64,000 bases of DNA from Agelaius tricolor (lineage: Eukaryota > Chordata > Aves > Passeriformes > Icteridae), in contig JALJCS010000002.1 of the NCBI GenBank assembly GCA_023055355.1, forward strand, positions 79,317,001 through 79,381,000, in the 5' to 3' direction. The notes under the pieces were generated by a model. That model was not told the origin of the DNA and ran no database searches. It worked only from the letters and a program-made list of their open reading frames with translations. Made by a program: the position numbers and the translations under genes. This document shows positions 22,611-36,600 of this stretch, piece by piece; position 1 is the first letter of the stretch, and each line of letters opens with the position of its first letter.

Positions 22611-25600
22611 CTTGCCACCCCCTGGTGAGAATGGCTGCATATGCATGGTAGAAGGCAGTGGCTGTCCTGCAGAGCTTGCCTACTCACCAGGGCAAATGGT
22701 AGGAAGTGTCACCTGAGGGTTGCTCTGTGGAGGATGAGGCACAGAGGCACCAAACCAAAGGCTTTAGGTGCTGGAATCAGAACAGAATGGCAGCTCAAGG
22801 TTCCTCCAACCTCCATTCCTGAGGAAAAATCCTTTTCTGGAGGATTTTCAAAATCCCATCAGTGAAACCAATTCTCTGACAGTCCATATGTGCGAAAGCA
22901 AGAGCAGTGCCAAGCCCAGTAGTGGCTCCCTTGTTACCTCTGCACTGCTTGCAGGAGCCCTAATGAGACCTACCAGCCTTTTTCATCCAACCTATCCACT
23001 GAAGACTGGAGGAAGATGTGATTTATTAGCTAGGACCAGGATGGATGGCATCATAAATCTCCTCTAGACAGCAACAATTAAAGTTGCCAGGGCTCTCTGC
23101 ATTGCCACGTGGAGTCCAGGCAACTCTGTCCAGATTTGACTGGCTTATTTTGCTAAATGAGGGTGTTGAAATGACCGTCTGGATTTTATTAATAAGTGTA
23201 TAAATCTGAACTATAAGGAGAAAGAAGATGAACTGGTGCTAGTATATCTGTGACATATACTTAATAATAAAACTTAAACTCTTATACAGCCTGATACAAA
23301 TTACTCGCTCTACTGCGCCAGTTCTGCCACAGCTACACATTTCATTTTTGTGATATGCTCGGCGACTGCTCCACTGGTAAGTGCTGAGAAGGGAGAGAAA
23401 TAGAAAGATAGATGCATTTGGTATTTATAGAGGACTGTTTTAATGGTGCTAAAAAACTGATGTGCTCAGCATTCCTTGCAGCTGCAGTTGCGTTCGTGTC
23501 AGTAATCGTATCAGGAGGGTTGCTGGTTTCCAGAGTAATTAGAACCCTGAAGCAAATAAGCAGCAAATGAATTCTCTTCTTTTGAAGTTATCTTCTTTTT
23601 GCCCCTCTTTTAAATAGCCCTTCTCTGCTATAATTATGTACCAGTCATTATAGCATTAAAAATAATTTTAAGTGAATGAGTGCTATTTTTATTGTTGTTT
23701 TTCATTGCTAATTATTATGAACTAATTGTAATTTAGGATAGTCTTCTGAAAATCTCATTTCATTAGAGAATGGCTACTGACTTAAATTGTTTCCTGCCTT
23801 GATCCCAGGGAGAGGCAGGAGCTCCAAGCTGGGTTCATCTAAGCTGTGCTGGTGGCTTACAGCACATGTGGGTAGAACACAAGTTGTTGCTCAAAGCCTT
23901 TTTGATAAACTTCTGCTCTTCTAGCACTTAAGCCATAGGTTAAATATAAATTCAGAATACTATATGCTTGCCATGAGGGAAGTGATGACAGAGATACTAC
24001 ATGATAATATAGGGAGGTAATAGCCTTCCTATCTGGCTTTTTGTGACTTTGTCTGGGATAATACATTGTGCCCCAAGCACTTGTTCCTGAAAAGATCCTG
24101 GCAGGAGTTCAGAGGACACTAACAAGCCATGTCGTTGTCTAGGGAGGGTTTGACTCTAAACAGTGGTATCTTCACCATTTATCTGAGTTATTAATTTTGC
24201 AACATTTGTGGCTTTAGTCAGATGTTTTCTATTTGTGCTCATGTATGCTGAGTTCCAGGGAATGGGCACTGGGTCATCCTTGTGTAAACTCTGTAGTCAG
24301 GGTTGCATGTTTTGGCTCTTGATTTCTAACCAGTTTCAAGATTAAAAAACAGAATAATAAGGATTACTTACAGCTGCATAAGCAGTATATATTAATTGAT
24401 GTTTCCTGGTAATGAGTTATGAGAATGAAAAGCCCACCCCACCTCTCAGATCCCAGCTTGAGTTTTTAAGATGGCTGTTAGAAGAAAAATGTCTTTGTAC
24501 TCACAAATTGCACACATTCAGCCCAGAGTTACTAGCACATAATAAACATGGAAACATCTAGTGACACTTTCTTTAATGGACTCATTCTTTAGACTAGAAC
24601 CACAGCTTTTATGACTCAGATTCTTAAAATGCCTTTATAATATTGTTTCTTAAACAGCCTTAGCTTCTGTTGTCCTGTAATGACAATTCTTTCCTACCAC
24701 GAGGACCAGGACAGCACAGTGCTCTGGCTGTAACCTGGCAGGTTCACAGAGATACCTGAGAAAGATGATGGGGAGACTAAAGCTTCTGGAAGTTCAAATA
24801 TTTCTAAACTTCAGTTCAAATTGGAGTTCAGGAGATATTTCTATAGCATTGACTGTGCTTTGGACTTCCTTCCTTTCCTCACCCTTCCTGCAGTTATTTT
24901 TGGGTGAAAGATTTATAGCAACAGAGCAAATTGCCATGTTAAATCTGAGCTCAACTTTCAAATCAGTGGACACTGAGCAGGACCATGTATACCCAAATAC
25001 ATAGGGGAAAGATAGGCCAAATCTGCTAATGCTTTAAGTCAATGCATCTGTGATAGAGCTCATAAAATTCTCTAAGGAGAATTATGATGTTGAGAGTTAT
25101 GACTATTTTATGCTTGAATGAAAGCATCCCCTAGTTGGTTTGAGGGACACAACCTCCTACACAGTGAATTCTTTCTTTAGGGTGATTTATCTTAATTTCC
25201 CTCAGTGTTTCCATATTTTGAATTGGAGTTCATGTTTGCTGAATTATAGTGTATAGACCTTGGGTCATCTTTTTCTGAACCCTATATTTTATCATGCCTT
25301 TTTTACCTCTTGGCTTTGAAAGGCATTGCCAGAGGAAATAATGTAGTTTTGTGCTTGTGATACATCTCAGAGGCTGTTTAGATAATGGTTTCTTGACAAG
25401 GAGGTGCTTATGTTTTGGGGGTTTTTTTGCTACGTGTTTTTATTCCAATTGTGATAAATTTGTGATGTATAACAGTGAAAATAAACCCCCCATAGTTTCT
25501 TTTGAAATGAGCTTAGGAGTGTGCCATCCAAATGCCTCATGCTGTCAGAGAAACCCTTAACACCTACTGTTGCTGACACTTCTGCTGATCCAGGAGTTTC

Positions 25601-28600
25601 TAAGCCAGGAAAGCAAGATTCTTCACAGATGTGTATCAGCCCTAAAATGAAGAGGGGATACATTTAGATGAGAAAATTTTCTCTGAAGAAAGAAAATGAA
25701 ATTACTGCAGAAAGTCTTACAATCTTGTGGTGGTCTGCCAGGCAGCAAATCCCAGAAAGATACCTGATGACAAATGGCACTGTATGTCTGGTACAGGCTT
25801 CTGATTGATATTTCAGTCAGCTAGATAAGAGTGAAGATAGAAGTGAAGCAGAGGTAAGGAATCTAATCATTCAAAAAACACATGCTCACACAACATTATC
25901 TCTCTTCTGAGGGAAAATGAACACAGCAGCTCACTTAGACCCATGGCAGGCATGAGTAGGTAGTTTCCTAGTTCAGAGAAAAGTTAACAGTGTAGAAAAA
26001 TATACTCTTAATTAATTTTTACTCTTAACAACACATTAGAATTTGAACAATTTAGATGCAATTAATGGGACAGGAAAATAATTGTTAAAACATAAGCAAG
26101 ACTGTGATATTGTGCTCCTTGCAATTATTTTTAATGCTAAATAAACACACTGGTGAGAAAATTGTAATTTGTAGTTATTGCACAGTACTAAAAAGAGCAG
26201 TGTGATAGCCAGTGCCAGGTAAGCCCTCAATGAATAAACCAGTTTTTTATTGCATTCTGAAATGCTGCATTCTGACAGTGTATAAAAGGAGTGAATTTCA
26301 GTGGTGATGTAGGTTCAATAAAAGACAATCATGGCAACCTGTTCTGTTCTGGTTTTTGGAAGATGGAGAAAGGGGAGGGGAGGGATAGCAATGTCTGCCA
26401 CAGAGAAAAAAGGCAATGAAATGTGACCCTCTTTTAATTAAAGGGTCCCACAAAGTAATTTCCCCCTTTTAACTTGTGATAATATGGTTTTGGCAGGAAG
26501 AGTAATGTGAACAAAACGCTTTTCTTTAGAAGCAAAATCAAGGAGGGCAGGCAAATTGTATTCAGTAGCAATTTGTTGGGGAATTTGTCATTTGTTTTTG
26601 AAGAGTGCTTGGGAATGGACAGCAGGAGTGGGGTGTTTTGCTTGTGCCTTGTGAATGGCAGCAGCAGTGGGGTTTGAAAAGCTTTTAGAGAAGTCAGGGG
26701 ATATTTTCCCATGGGAAATTATAGAAAATACCTGTCAGTTGTAATGGTAACTCATCATTCCAAAAGGAGACTAATGTGCTCTTTGGAAAGATATTTTATC
26801 AGCTCAAAGTCCTCTTTGTGGTAACATAAAATAAGGTAAATATAGTCAAGGCAGTGAAATCTTATAAACATCTTTTCAGCTTGGGGAATTTAAAGAAAGA
26901 GCTATACAGGTTCCCTCTGGATTTTTGAACAGGTTGTAAATAAGTACAAAAATCTTTTTTTTTCCCCCCATTTTGATAATGTCTGATATATCTATTCCTT
27001 ATTTTCTGCCCATTTATGACCAGACTGAGTCAATATGCTTTATTTCCTATTTTCCAGCCTAACAGTGCTTTCCTTGTGAGAGGACTATTGAGAACATCTG
27101 GCCAGAAGAGGTGGGGGCCCTTGCTTTTCCCCCACTGGTTAGTTACACTTTGGTCTGTATCCTTAGAGCTTCTGGAGAAGTGCACCATTCTTTTATATGG
27201 GGTATAAGAAAAAATACAGCTGATGTAACTTAATTAGTATATCATGTCTCTCATTGTAGGGTCTGGCCTAGGAGGGTTTTTTTTATCAAGGGGAAATGCA
27301 GCATCTTTTTGAGCAAAGAGGCTGAATGACCCTGAAGTGGGTCTGCAATTAGTGAGCCACAGACAGGAGAAACTGTGCTGCCTCTGACACACAACACTGT
27401 GTTTTCCAGCCAGAAGAGACACATGCACAGTGCTAGGGAACAGCTGACAGCAAGCCTTTCTGGAAGAACAAGCTGTAACACAGCAAAACTTAATCAGTGC
27501 TGTCCTCCCTCTTTCCTGCTCTGTATGTCTTTATTTCTGCCTTGTGCATCTGCTGCTTCTATTGAAGACATTATTTTAGACATTAATGTCTAAACCAGGA
27601 ATCCTACAGAGGAGTCTTGCAGGGTGATGGGTTTAGGTGGAGGCAGTAGGCTTTAGGAAATGGCCAGAGGTTAGTGATGCAATAGTTGTTGTTACTGACA
27701 AATCTGTTAGAACCAGGGGGAAGTGGGAATGTAAAGACATGAAGAAAGGCTAAGTGCTCATGCCAGATTCTACTGTCCTAATGATAACGGCAGGGTTAGG
27801 TTCAAATAGCCTACCTTGAAATAAGTGGCAGCAGAGTCCTTTCCTTTGATCTGCAGATCCATTTTGGTCCATTTTCTTGAATAATCTCACCATTAAAACA
27901 AAAAATAAAATATCTATCATCCTGCTCTTAATCTATCCGTTCCAAAGCAGGTGAGTCGCTGTCACTGTGCTTGTCCTGCAGCCAGCTCAGAGAAGCAGCA
28001 CACACTCACTCACATGTGTGAAAAGAGGGGCAGAGGAAGGCTGCTTCTGACAGCAGCTGTAATTAAACCACATCATCTTCCTGAGCCATAGCTCCAGCAA
28101 TAACACAGCAGTGGCTCTGTCCCACAGTAATACCAGCTGGGCTTTTCTCTAGTGCTCTAGACAGATTTTCTCTGCAGAGATGCTCTTCTCTAGCACAGCT
28201 CAAGTGAGAGTGGCCCCTGTGCAGACAAAAAATGAGCTGTTGTGTCCATATTCTAACTGGGGTCACACAAAAGCATCCTTCATGCTACTTACTGAGTAAA
28301 TACTCAGATAACCCTGATGGAAGATGCACAATGCTGTCTTGTTTGCATGTGTCACAAGATGATGGTAGGGATTGCATTACATTTTTAGGGACTGCTGCAG
28401 TTCCAGAAGTCTCCAGTGTCAGCCCTTTGGTTTCCAGAGGACACTCAGTCACACTGCCAGACTGAACTGTGGAAGGGGCACTAAGGCAGAGGTTGATGCC
28501 CTTTTTTAGAGATTCTCCCTCTTCCTGGCCCTCCAAATGCACTCGGTCTGGCAGTGAGGTGGCTGATATTGGTGAGTGTGAAGCAACCCTGAAGGACCTC

Positions 28601-29154
28601 TTCAGGCAACAGTTGCTGCTGCTTTCAGTGCTGCCCTAAGCCCTTTGTGAATCTTTAATACTAATCCACAGTACTCAGGGTTGTTTGGACTTTTTCTGTT
28701 GCATCAAGACATACTCTGACCCTTCTTCCCTTTCAAGGGGAGAGAGGACAGGGAGCAGCAATCCCATCTGAACCTTCTTCCCCTTTGCTGCCTGTAGCTC
28801 TCTCACCCTACAACAGCTGGATTCTGGCCTGGTGCCTTTGACTGCCTCATCATTTGAAGCTGTTACCTGATTCTAAGTCAGGATTGCCATGTCCATCAGC
28901 CAGCATTTCCCATATTTTTTCCCACTTTTAAGGATGTTTGGCTTGCATCTGTTTTCTTGAAAGGTGTTTCTGTTCTGCTGTTTATTTATATTTGAAATGT
29001 TCCTGGTACTGTTTCTTTTCACAAGTCCACTGGTTCCTTTGACAAGGGCAGAGGCATTTTTGGCTATCTAGAAATACCAGAGGAGAAAGGACAGTGGTAT
29101 CTTTGCCTCCTGAACATCATCTAGCAAATTATAAAATTTAATAGCAGGTGTTCC
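22611..29154. other. Long non-coding stretch, nothing recognised but a TATA/polyA-signal pair
   Basis: No exon, RNA gene or interspersed repeat can be supported. Open frames stay below 100 codons. A consensus TATAAAAGG at 26281-26289 is followed by AATAAA at 26317-26322, which recalls the core of an LTR, but no TG...CA ends or duplication were found around it. Poly-T with poly-C lies near 26956-26970. Confidence 0.55.
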
Positions 29155-29240
29155 ATTACTACTACTATTATTTTTTAATTATTTTATTATATTTATTATA
29201 TTTATTATATTTATTTATTTAGTTTGTTAGTTATTTTATT
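29155..29240. repeat. AT-rich microsatellite, (ATTTATTAT)n-like
   Basis: Low-complexity sequence with a core at about 29186-29220 made of ATTTATTAT units, grading into TTTATT repeats on both sides. Confidence 0.85.
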
Positions 29241-32200
29241 TTATGAGTCTCGTTACACCTAATTTGTTTCAGTTTTTGTGAGCCACCATATGGCATCAGT
29301 GGAAACCTGGTGAAAATGTATTTATCCTCTCACAAAACATATATAAAAATGTCAAACACATAATTAAATTAGAAGAAGTCATTCTCTTTAAGATATAATC
29401 TTACCAATTAGTCATTGGGAGCTTCTGGACCAAGTCTTATCAGCTGTCTGACAGGGGATGTAGTGAAGATCTGTGTCACGAGTCAGGATGAGGTAAAGGA
29501 ACTGTAAAAGTAGTGCTATTTCAGGTATCACAAACCAGTTCTGGGTTCTTGAAGATCTTGAGTGAAGTATTTCATTCTTATGGATTTCTTAGGAAAATCT
29601 CTCTTGGAATAGAGGAGCAAGTGAGGCTCTATGGAGAACCTGTTTTCTTGGTGCACAGCCATGGCATAGTACAGCCTGGGTATCTCCCACCAGACTTGCA
29701 GTTTACATCTGAAGTTGGGAGTCAAGAAACCTCTTTTAATCCACTGATTCAGATAGGCTTCCAGAGGGCAGTTCACATTTGAGGCAGTATTATTCCTCCA
29801 GTACATATAAAGTAATCAGGTTCTAAATTTATGAAGTAATTTATTTAAATGTTTTCAGTTTCGTGGGATGAAGCCAGCCTGTGAGATCTATCTCTGCAGC
29901 CTGGCTGAATTTGCTTGGACAAGAATTTGGCTTCCAGGGAGTGAAGAGTTTATGGAGAAGCCAGGGAGAGCCTCTTTAGAAGCCTCTTTAGAAGAGAAGA
30001 GCTTGCTCCACAGCTCTAACCTTATGAAAGTGTGTGGTACCACTATTCCTTTTCCCAGTACTTAGGTCAGTCATTTTTCTGGTTAAACACTCTTCCTAAA
30101 AGTCAATTGCATCATTAATTCTCCATGCATTAAATAGGAAAGTAATAGATTTATTTTTGGTTTCCTTTGCTGTGAATGTTACATAAATTACCTCTAAAGC
30201 CAGGCTTGGAGCAGGTCTAGTCAGCATCTGCTTTCAAGTGCTTTGCCCTTCTGCTGTAGACATGTCTATGGTGGCAGCAAATCCTCATCACAACTTTCCA
30301 TCTAACACAACAATGGGAATATTTAGTAGATTGGTTCCATTTTTGAGATGTTTCTGTAGCAGTTTAATGTCATCTGGTGGACACTGCTGCAGCTTGTCCA
30401 TCCCAGCTTCTGGCAGGTTTCTAACTCCTCTTTTGTGACTCACACAGCAGTGTGGAGAACTAACTTAATGTGTTGATCTAGGCAGAAAATAGCCACTGTA
30501 AAGACTAATGACTACTGAAGCATTAGGGAGATTGTGTACTGAAACATTTATCATTAGCAAGCTTTGCATCATGCAAGTGTGTTCTCACCTCCTTCATGCA
30601 CACAGGTTTGTGCATGTTCCATTTGGAGTGTGGGACTGTAGGGATTCTGGTCCATGTTCCCACCTTCCTCTGAGAGACAGTACTGCCAAAAGCAGAAGGA
30701 CCTGTACTTTTTGAAAGGTGGCACCTGTATTTGAGCTTGCAGGAATAGCTGCTGTGGTCTGTTTCCAGATCACCCTGCTCCATGTACAGTGTATTTGTGT
30801 GGGAATGGTGCATGCTGGAGTTGGCCTTCTTTGAAAATCTGTGCCAAAATACTTGCTGTCAAACTGATCCAGACTCCAGTGGTGGAGTTGCTTACCCCTG
30901 TAACAGCAGCAGCACTGCCACTTCAGTTTGCTTCCCCAGGGTGCACAGTATCCTGTTGTTCCAGAGGCAGACAGGGTGGATCAGCTGCAGGTTCTGTCTG
31001 TGATGGAGCAGGTGTTGGTCTCTTCCCAGAGGAAGGATGGGCAGCTCAGTGGTTTCCTCCATCCACAGATGGCTCTGTCAGGTCATGGGGATGAGAAATG
31101 GGCAAGTGGGCAGGAGTGATGGGATAACCCTGGGGCAGGTCACCAGACGTCACAGACCTCACCTTCATGTGGGCCTCTTTTTGCACTCGGAAGACAAATA
31201 GGCAAAAGCTCATTCTTTGTATATTTAGCAGTTGTTTGGTGGTGGTAAGAGGACAGTTTAGGGAGGGGGCTGCTTTCCTGGACCCATCCCCCTCATACCA
31301 AAGCTCTCCCCCATGACTCTAGTAATGGCTATTCACTGTTAAAAAGTGCCTTTCTTCTTTTGTGATGTTATTTAGCACAGGCTTCAATTAAAAGCAAGCC
31401 CAGGGAAAATAAGGGGTGGTTGCCTAGTAACCAGTTGCCTTGGGATCTGGAAAGATACAGCAGAAGTAAGGGTTAATTTTTGCAGGTGAAAGTAGGAATG
31501 TCCAGGGATGTGGGTGGTGGAAGTTGTAAGATAAAAAGATCGAGGATATGGTTCAGAGAAGCAGAATTCCCACTGGGTTCTCTCTCCAAATAACAACACA
31601 AGATGAACAGTGTTTGTTTAGTGAGAATCCACACCCATGGAAAGTTAGAGAGAACACAAGCTCACTCTTTGAGGGTGCTTCCTTGTGTGTTTTATTTACA
31701 TAATGTGCCATGGTATTGCAAGGTTTTCTATCTCTGCATCTCATTCACAGTTCAAACAAAGCTTGCCTTAAATAAGCAGCTGCACATGGCCACACAGCCT
31801 CAAAAAATAGTGACTGCTTTTGTACACGTGTTCCCTGGGGTAGCCTGGTTTCCCCAAGGCACCCACAGATGTCAGAAGATCAGTGTTAAATACTTTAGGT
31901 TTATTTTGAGAGAGTCAAGGCCTGCAAAGAGCCTCTGGAGGCTTCATATCTCTGAAAATCAAGAAGCAACCACGCTTCTTCAAAACTTTCTATTCTGCTT
32001 ATTTTCCCTTCTTTCATATATTTTAGGTCATTTTAGAATAGGATAGATAGAGAAGAGAGATGGTTTGTGTGACAGTGCTTGTCACTCATGAAAATATCCT
32101 TGACCTATGTGTCCAAACAATCTTGAACTGAAGAGCATGAATCCAGGTGTGGAGCTGAGTGACCTTTTGGGATGCCTGTGTCCCCAAGCCCAGTGGAGAG

Positions 32201-33537
32201 AGCTGAAGTGAAGGAGCTAAAATGCAGCAAATCAGATGTGAAGGTACCTAACTGTGCTTCAGCTTGGACTCTCTGATGGTGTCATCATGAGGTGTGAAAC
32301 TCCTCTGCAGATATGCAGCTGATTCCCTGTGAAGGTAATCAGGCATCCTGGGAAATCCTTTGCACATTAATGGTACATGTGCAATATGCAGTGGTTATTT
32401 TGTCTGGATATTAGAGTCCTCTTTTTCTCACTGATGAAATCAGAAGGTAAAATGAATCCTTTTCACATGCTGTTGTTATTTCTTTGTGCTTATTTATATT
32501 AGGACAGCATTTTAGAAGCCCTCCTTGTGGGCCCTCCCTGCTGCACTCAGTGCTTTATGGGTATGGACTGCAAAGACTGCAAAAGATTGCATGCTAACTA
32601 TGTCAGAAAGCAGCAGATAAATACAACAAATAGATATGAGAGAAGAAAGAGACAGTAGCTCTCTCTTAAAGTAAGTCATGATCCCAACAAATCTGTCGGG
32701 TTTTTTGTAGACATCATGCTAAAGGGAAATCTTTCTAGATTTCTTCCAGGATTTTTCAAGAAGACATTAAGTTGTGGCCTCACAGGTGTTATGAACAAAC
32801 TTTGCCCAGAAGTGGGAGCCTCTCAGGAGAAAATCTGATTGCCTGATTGAGATTTCTTTGGCTGGGTAGCAGAAGCAGGTATCTCTATCAGAGTTAGGAT
32901 CAATAGCTTGGTAACAAGAAATTATGGATAAAGATGGATTCCACTCAGAGGGACCATGAGAGTCTTCAGACATTTCTGAGTCTGCTGTTGCAAATATGAA
33001 TCCATTATTATCAAAACAAGGAAACAGAAAAGAGTCTCTGTGGCAGCACTTTGCATGGAGGGAAAGCAGGACCAGGAGAATATGTGAAGTGCTACAACAC
33101 GCAGTCGATGAACTCTGTTTCTCAAGATAGCCATAAGCTTGGACAAATCTCCATTTGGAAATGAAAAATATTGTAAGGCTAAGAGGGAAATACTGCCAAG
33201 ACTTAAATATGTTTTTAATCTGCACAAGATTGCCCAGGTCCTTGGCAGAGCACTGTTTGAACTGTTAAACTGATGACTGCATTGTTGTTATCAGATTTTA
33301 CATCCTTTGGGCCAGGTAGTATTTATCTAAAGACATCCTAATGCTACAAGCTTCATGTTAGGTGCACCCTGGAGAAGAGGAATGTATGTGTTTGGGATTT
33401 TTTTCAGTGTTTTATAGTAAAATCCTTTGGAGTATAATTTAAAATATGGTATCCCTTCACTCCTCAGAGAAGGATATGTGTGCTGGGCTTTCATGTGGTA
33501 TCCCACTTACACCACAACAGCCACTCTGTAGAGGAGA
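29241..33537. other. Non-coding stretch with an X-box-like site; no gene recognised
   Basis: The longest frames are 147 codons (31603-32046, plus) and 152 codons (32767-33225, minus); neither resembles a known protein. A 12-bp unit, AGCCTCTTTAGA, is tandemly duplicated at 29969-29992. An RFX-type X-box lies at 31419-31431. The stretch from about 30780 to 31160 is GC-richer but unrecognised. Confidence 0.55.
31419..31431. promoter_or_regulatory. RFX-type X-box motif
   Basis: GTTGCC-T-AGTAAC fits the X-box consensus GTNRCC(0-3N)RGYAAC bound by RFX factors, which regulate ciliary and other genes. The motif is a near-palindrome and matches every consensus position. With no nearby promoter or gene identified, its function is unproven, and a chance match somewhere in 64 kb is possible. 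Confidence 0.35.
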
Positions 33538-33629
33538 GCTATCCTGTGGGACAGCTGGATTTTGCATTGAGATTTACCACTGGGCTATCCTGTGGGACAG
33601 CTGGATTTTGCATTGAGATTTACCAGTGG
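33538..33629. repeat. 46-bp tandem duplication, two copies
   Basis: The unit beginning GCTATCCTGTGGGACAGCTG occurs at 33538-33583 and 33584-33629, with a single C/G difference near the end (CACTGG against CAGTGG). The near-identity suggests a recent duplication. Confidence 0.96.
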
Positions 33630-36600
33630 CAAAGCATTTCCCTGTTTCCCCATTTCCAGTAATTGAGGTTTATAAGTAATCAGCTTGTTCCTGAGCAAAG
33701 AAGCAACTTTGTTCATGATCATATGAGCTCCTAAGCACAAGGTGTGCTCAATGTGTTTATGAAGGAGCTACAGGCAATAAGTTTTTTTAATTAAATTACT
33801 TTGACCTAGAATGAGATTTAATTAAATACTATATTAAACAGACTTAAACAAAGAGGCATTTAGTAAACCACTATGCAAATTTAAAGGTAATTAAAATTTC
33901 AAATCTGTCAACTTTACATTATCTCTATAATTGATGCTAAATGTGAACAGATCAAATACACTTTTTTATTATTGTTTTTTTTTAATTTTTTTTGTGCGAG
34001 CTAAGATTGCTAATGATTCCTTTGAATTATTTCTGTATCTATCTGATCTGTTGGATTCATCACTAGAGTGGGTTTCTTTGGGGTTGGTAGTTACTGGTTG
34101 GTTTGGATGGACCAAAGAAGTCTTGCATAATACAGAAGTGACAGGGCACTTATTAGAGAAAATAAGCTCAAGTATTAACTGAAGACAATAATGAAGAAAG
34201 TACTTCTAACCAGAAATTTTGACTAGTGACTCTGCAAGTTAGGCTGAAAAGAGAGGCTCAAATGTAAAAAGTACATGAAACCAATAAAATAGATAAACAT
34301 CCTCCAAGAGTTTCTAGAGTTGGAAGTGGACCAACTCCACTAGAGCAGGACTGTGTTCAGTCGACCAAGACAGATGACTAACGTGATTCTCGAGACTAAG
34401 GTCAAGAAAGCATTGAGCAATATTCATCATTTTCTAGCCAAGAGTGACCGACCCTTGCTTTGAGAGATAAATAAGCAGTATGCATACATCAAAAGCCTTT
34501 AATAAATGCCTGCAGTTAGGCAATATGCTCCCAGACGCTGAGAAACCTGGTTCTGCTGTTTGAACCCGTAGATAAAATGAGTGGTGAAGGGAGTCCCTCT
34601 CCACTCAGTCCTCACAGGAGTCAGAAGTGAGCGTGACATGTGGGCCCAGCCTGTGTCTGCCTCTGTAAAAGCCGAGGCTTAACTAAGCCAACATATTTCT
34701 GTACTGGTGACATCTGTTCCTGCTGCTCTGCAGCAGCTGATGTGACCCAGCTGTGGATCAGCATTTATGAAGGAGCTGAGGATTATGTGCTCAATATCTT
34801 TTCAATACATCCTGCTGCAAACTCCGCTGATTTCCAGGGCAACCTCTGGAGAGCAATCCAAATGTTCAGAAAGCTGCCAGCTCTCCCTCTTGCTGTCCCC
34901 TGCATTGTCCTCCTCTCCTGCTCCCCCGCCTGGCCCCCCTTACCTTGGGAATTCATCCATCCCCAACCACCTCAAGAAATGATTGTGGTTTTTGCTTTCA
35001 GAATTGCAGCGTGTGTTTCAGAAAATCATAAAATACCCGCAGCCAGTTGAACAGGCAGGATTTAAGATGACCTGCAAAAATCTGGGGAGAATAGAATATA
35101 ACCATAGATAAAAATTACAATTAAACTTCTATTTTCTGAAAGAGAAAAAACGCACAAAACAATGGGCTCTCCCATTTACCATCCAGATTACAAGGTAACA
35201 GAAATCAGTTCTTATTGTATTGAGTCCTTAAAAAAGATCTGCCTTTCTCAGCGTATTTATAAATTAGTCTGACTTTGAAATCGTGGCATGTGAATGGTTT
35301 CAGAGGTGAAAAGATGAGCATTATTTGCATAATAAAATCACAAAAAGAGTGAGTATGCAAAATGTAATTTATTTAAAATTTGCCCATCCAACATGCTGGG
35401 CACAGGTGCAGAAGATTAATAACAAAAATAGTTACCTTCTGCATATAAATTAATGGCAATGTCCAGAACTAAGAGCTTCCACACTCAGAAAAACATTTGG
35501 AGAAAGGATATTCAGCATGATCTGACTGTGATAGGTCCTTTTAGAGCAGGGAGGGTGAGGGCAGGCAGTCCCATGCTCCCCTGTGCCAGCAGCAGATTTT
35601 CTGAATACTCCATGGGGTTCTGGCTATAAGCTGCCATGGGCCAGGGTGGCCAAACAAGCAGGCCTGAGTGGCAGCAGTGCCTCTGTCAAATGAAACACAT
35701 TATAGGTGTTTTAAAGGATCTGCTCTTGTGTTCCAGAGACATAAGTTTGTCCCTTTTTTTTTCCTTAATCAATGTCTGTGCAGTTGGTTGATGCAAAACG
35801 GGATGACTGGAGGGTATCTGGTAATTCCAGGATCTTGTAAAAATAACTTCTTTTTTCTGTTACAAGCAAAGGTGACTGTAATGGTTGCAACAATGACACT
35901 ACATTTCTGACAAGAACTTGATGAAGAGATTGGGTTTTATTACAGTTTTGTGTTACGTGGTTAGTGATGCGTTACACAAGAAAAGCCCAGGCAGAGACAG
36001 CCTGAATTCTTCCTGCATGCCCTGTATTTTCTAGTAAATGGTTTCTGAAGCTCTTACCCCCAGGGACTACTTGGCCAAGGCACAGGGAAGGATATTTGAG
36101 CTTGGATTTGATAAGGAATAAGTCTGAGCTCTTCTCTCCTAACTTTAGACCTAATGATGTGACCTACATCCTTGCCTAGTTTAAATGTCTACCTCCAGAT
36201 GGAATGAGATGAGCTACACACTAGAAATGTCTGTTGCTCTCTATTGTGGAAGAAAGGGAGGTAGCCACTGACCTCTTGGCTGTTCTGCTCTGTGGAATGC
36301 TGCTGCTGGCTAAATGAAACCTTTCCTAAGGGGATTGAATGGTGGCCTGGAAATGGTCAGTAAATAACTGTTCATGGTATTGGATGTAAATCTGTAAGGG
36401 CATGTCCTAGGAGGCTTCATAGCAGAGATGAAAGCATCTGAATATCAAAGAGTATAGGAAGAACAAAGACTACTGTTAGATTTTTAATGGGTTTATGGTT
36501 TGAATATATGATTTGCAAATATTATTGGGTTTATTTCAGATAAGTTTTTTAAATCAAGCCCATGGTGAAAAGCACATTTGAAAATTCCACAAGCAGCTTG

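Noticed and set aside
31603..32046. 147-codon plus-strand open frame
   Set aside because: Low-complexity hydrophobic segments and no domain. The opposite strand is also partly open.
32767..33225. 152-codon minus-strand open frame
   Set aside because: Its translation resembles no protein family I know, and a second long frame (32922-33227) overlaps it on the same strand. By a rough estimate about one frame this long is expected by chance in 64 kb of AT-rich DNA.
34640..35050. 136-codon plus-strand frame with an early cysteine-rich stretch
   Set aside because: No zinc-finger spacing or signal peptide pattern, and no family recognised.
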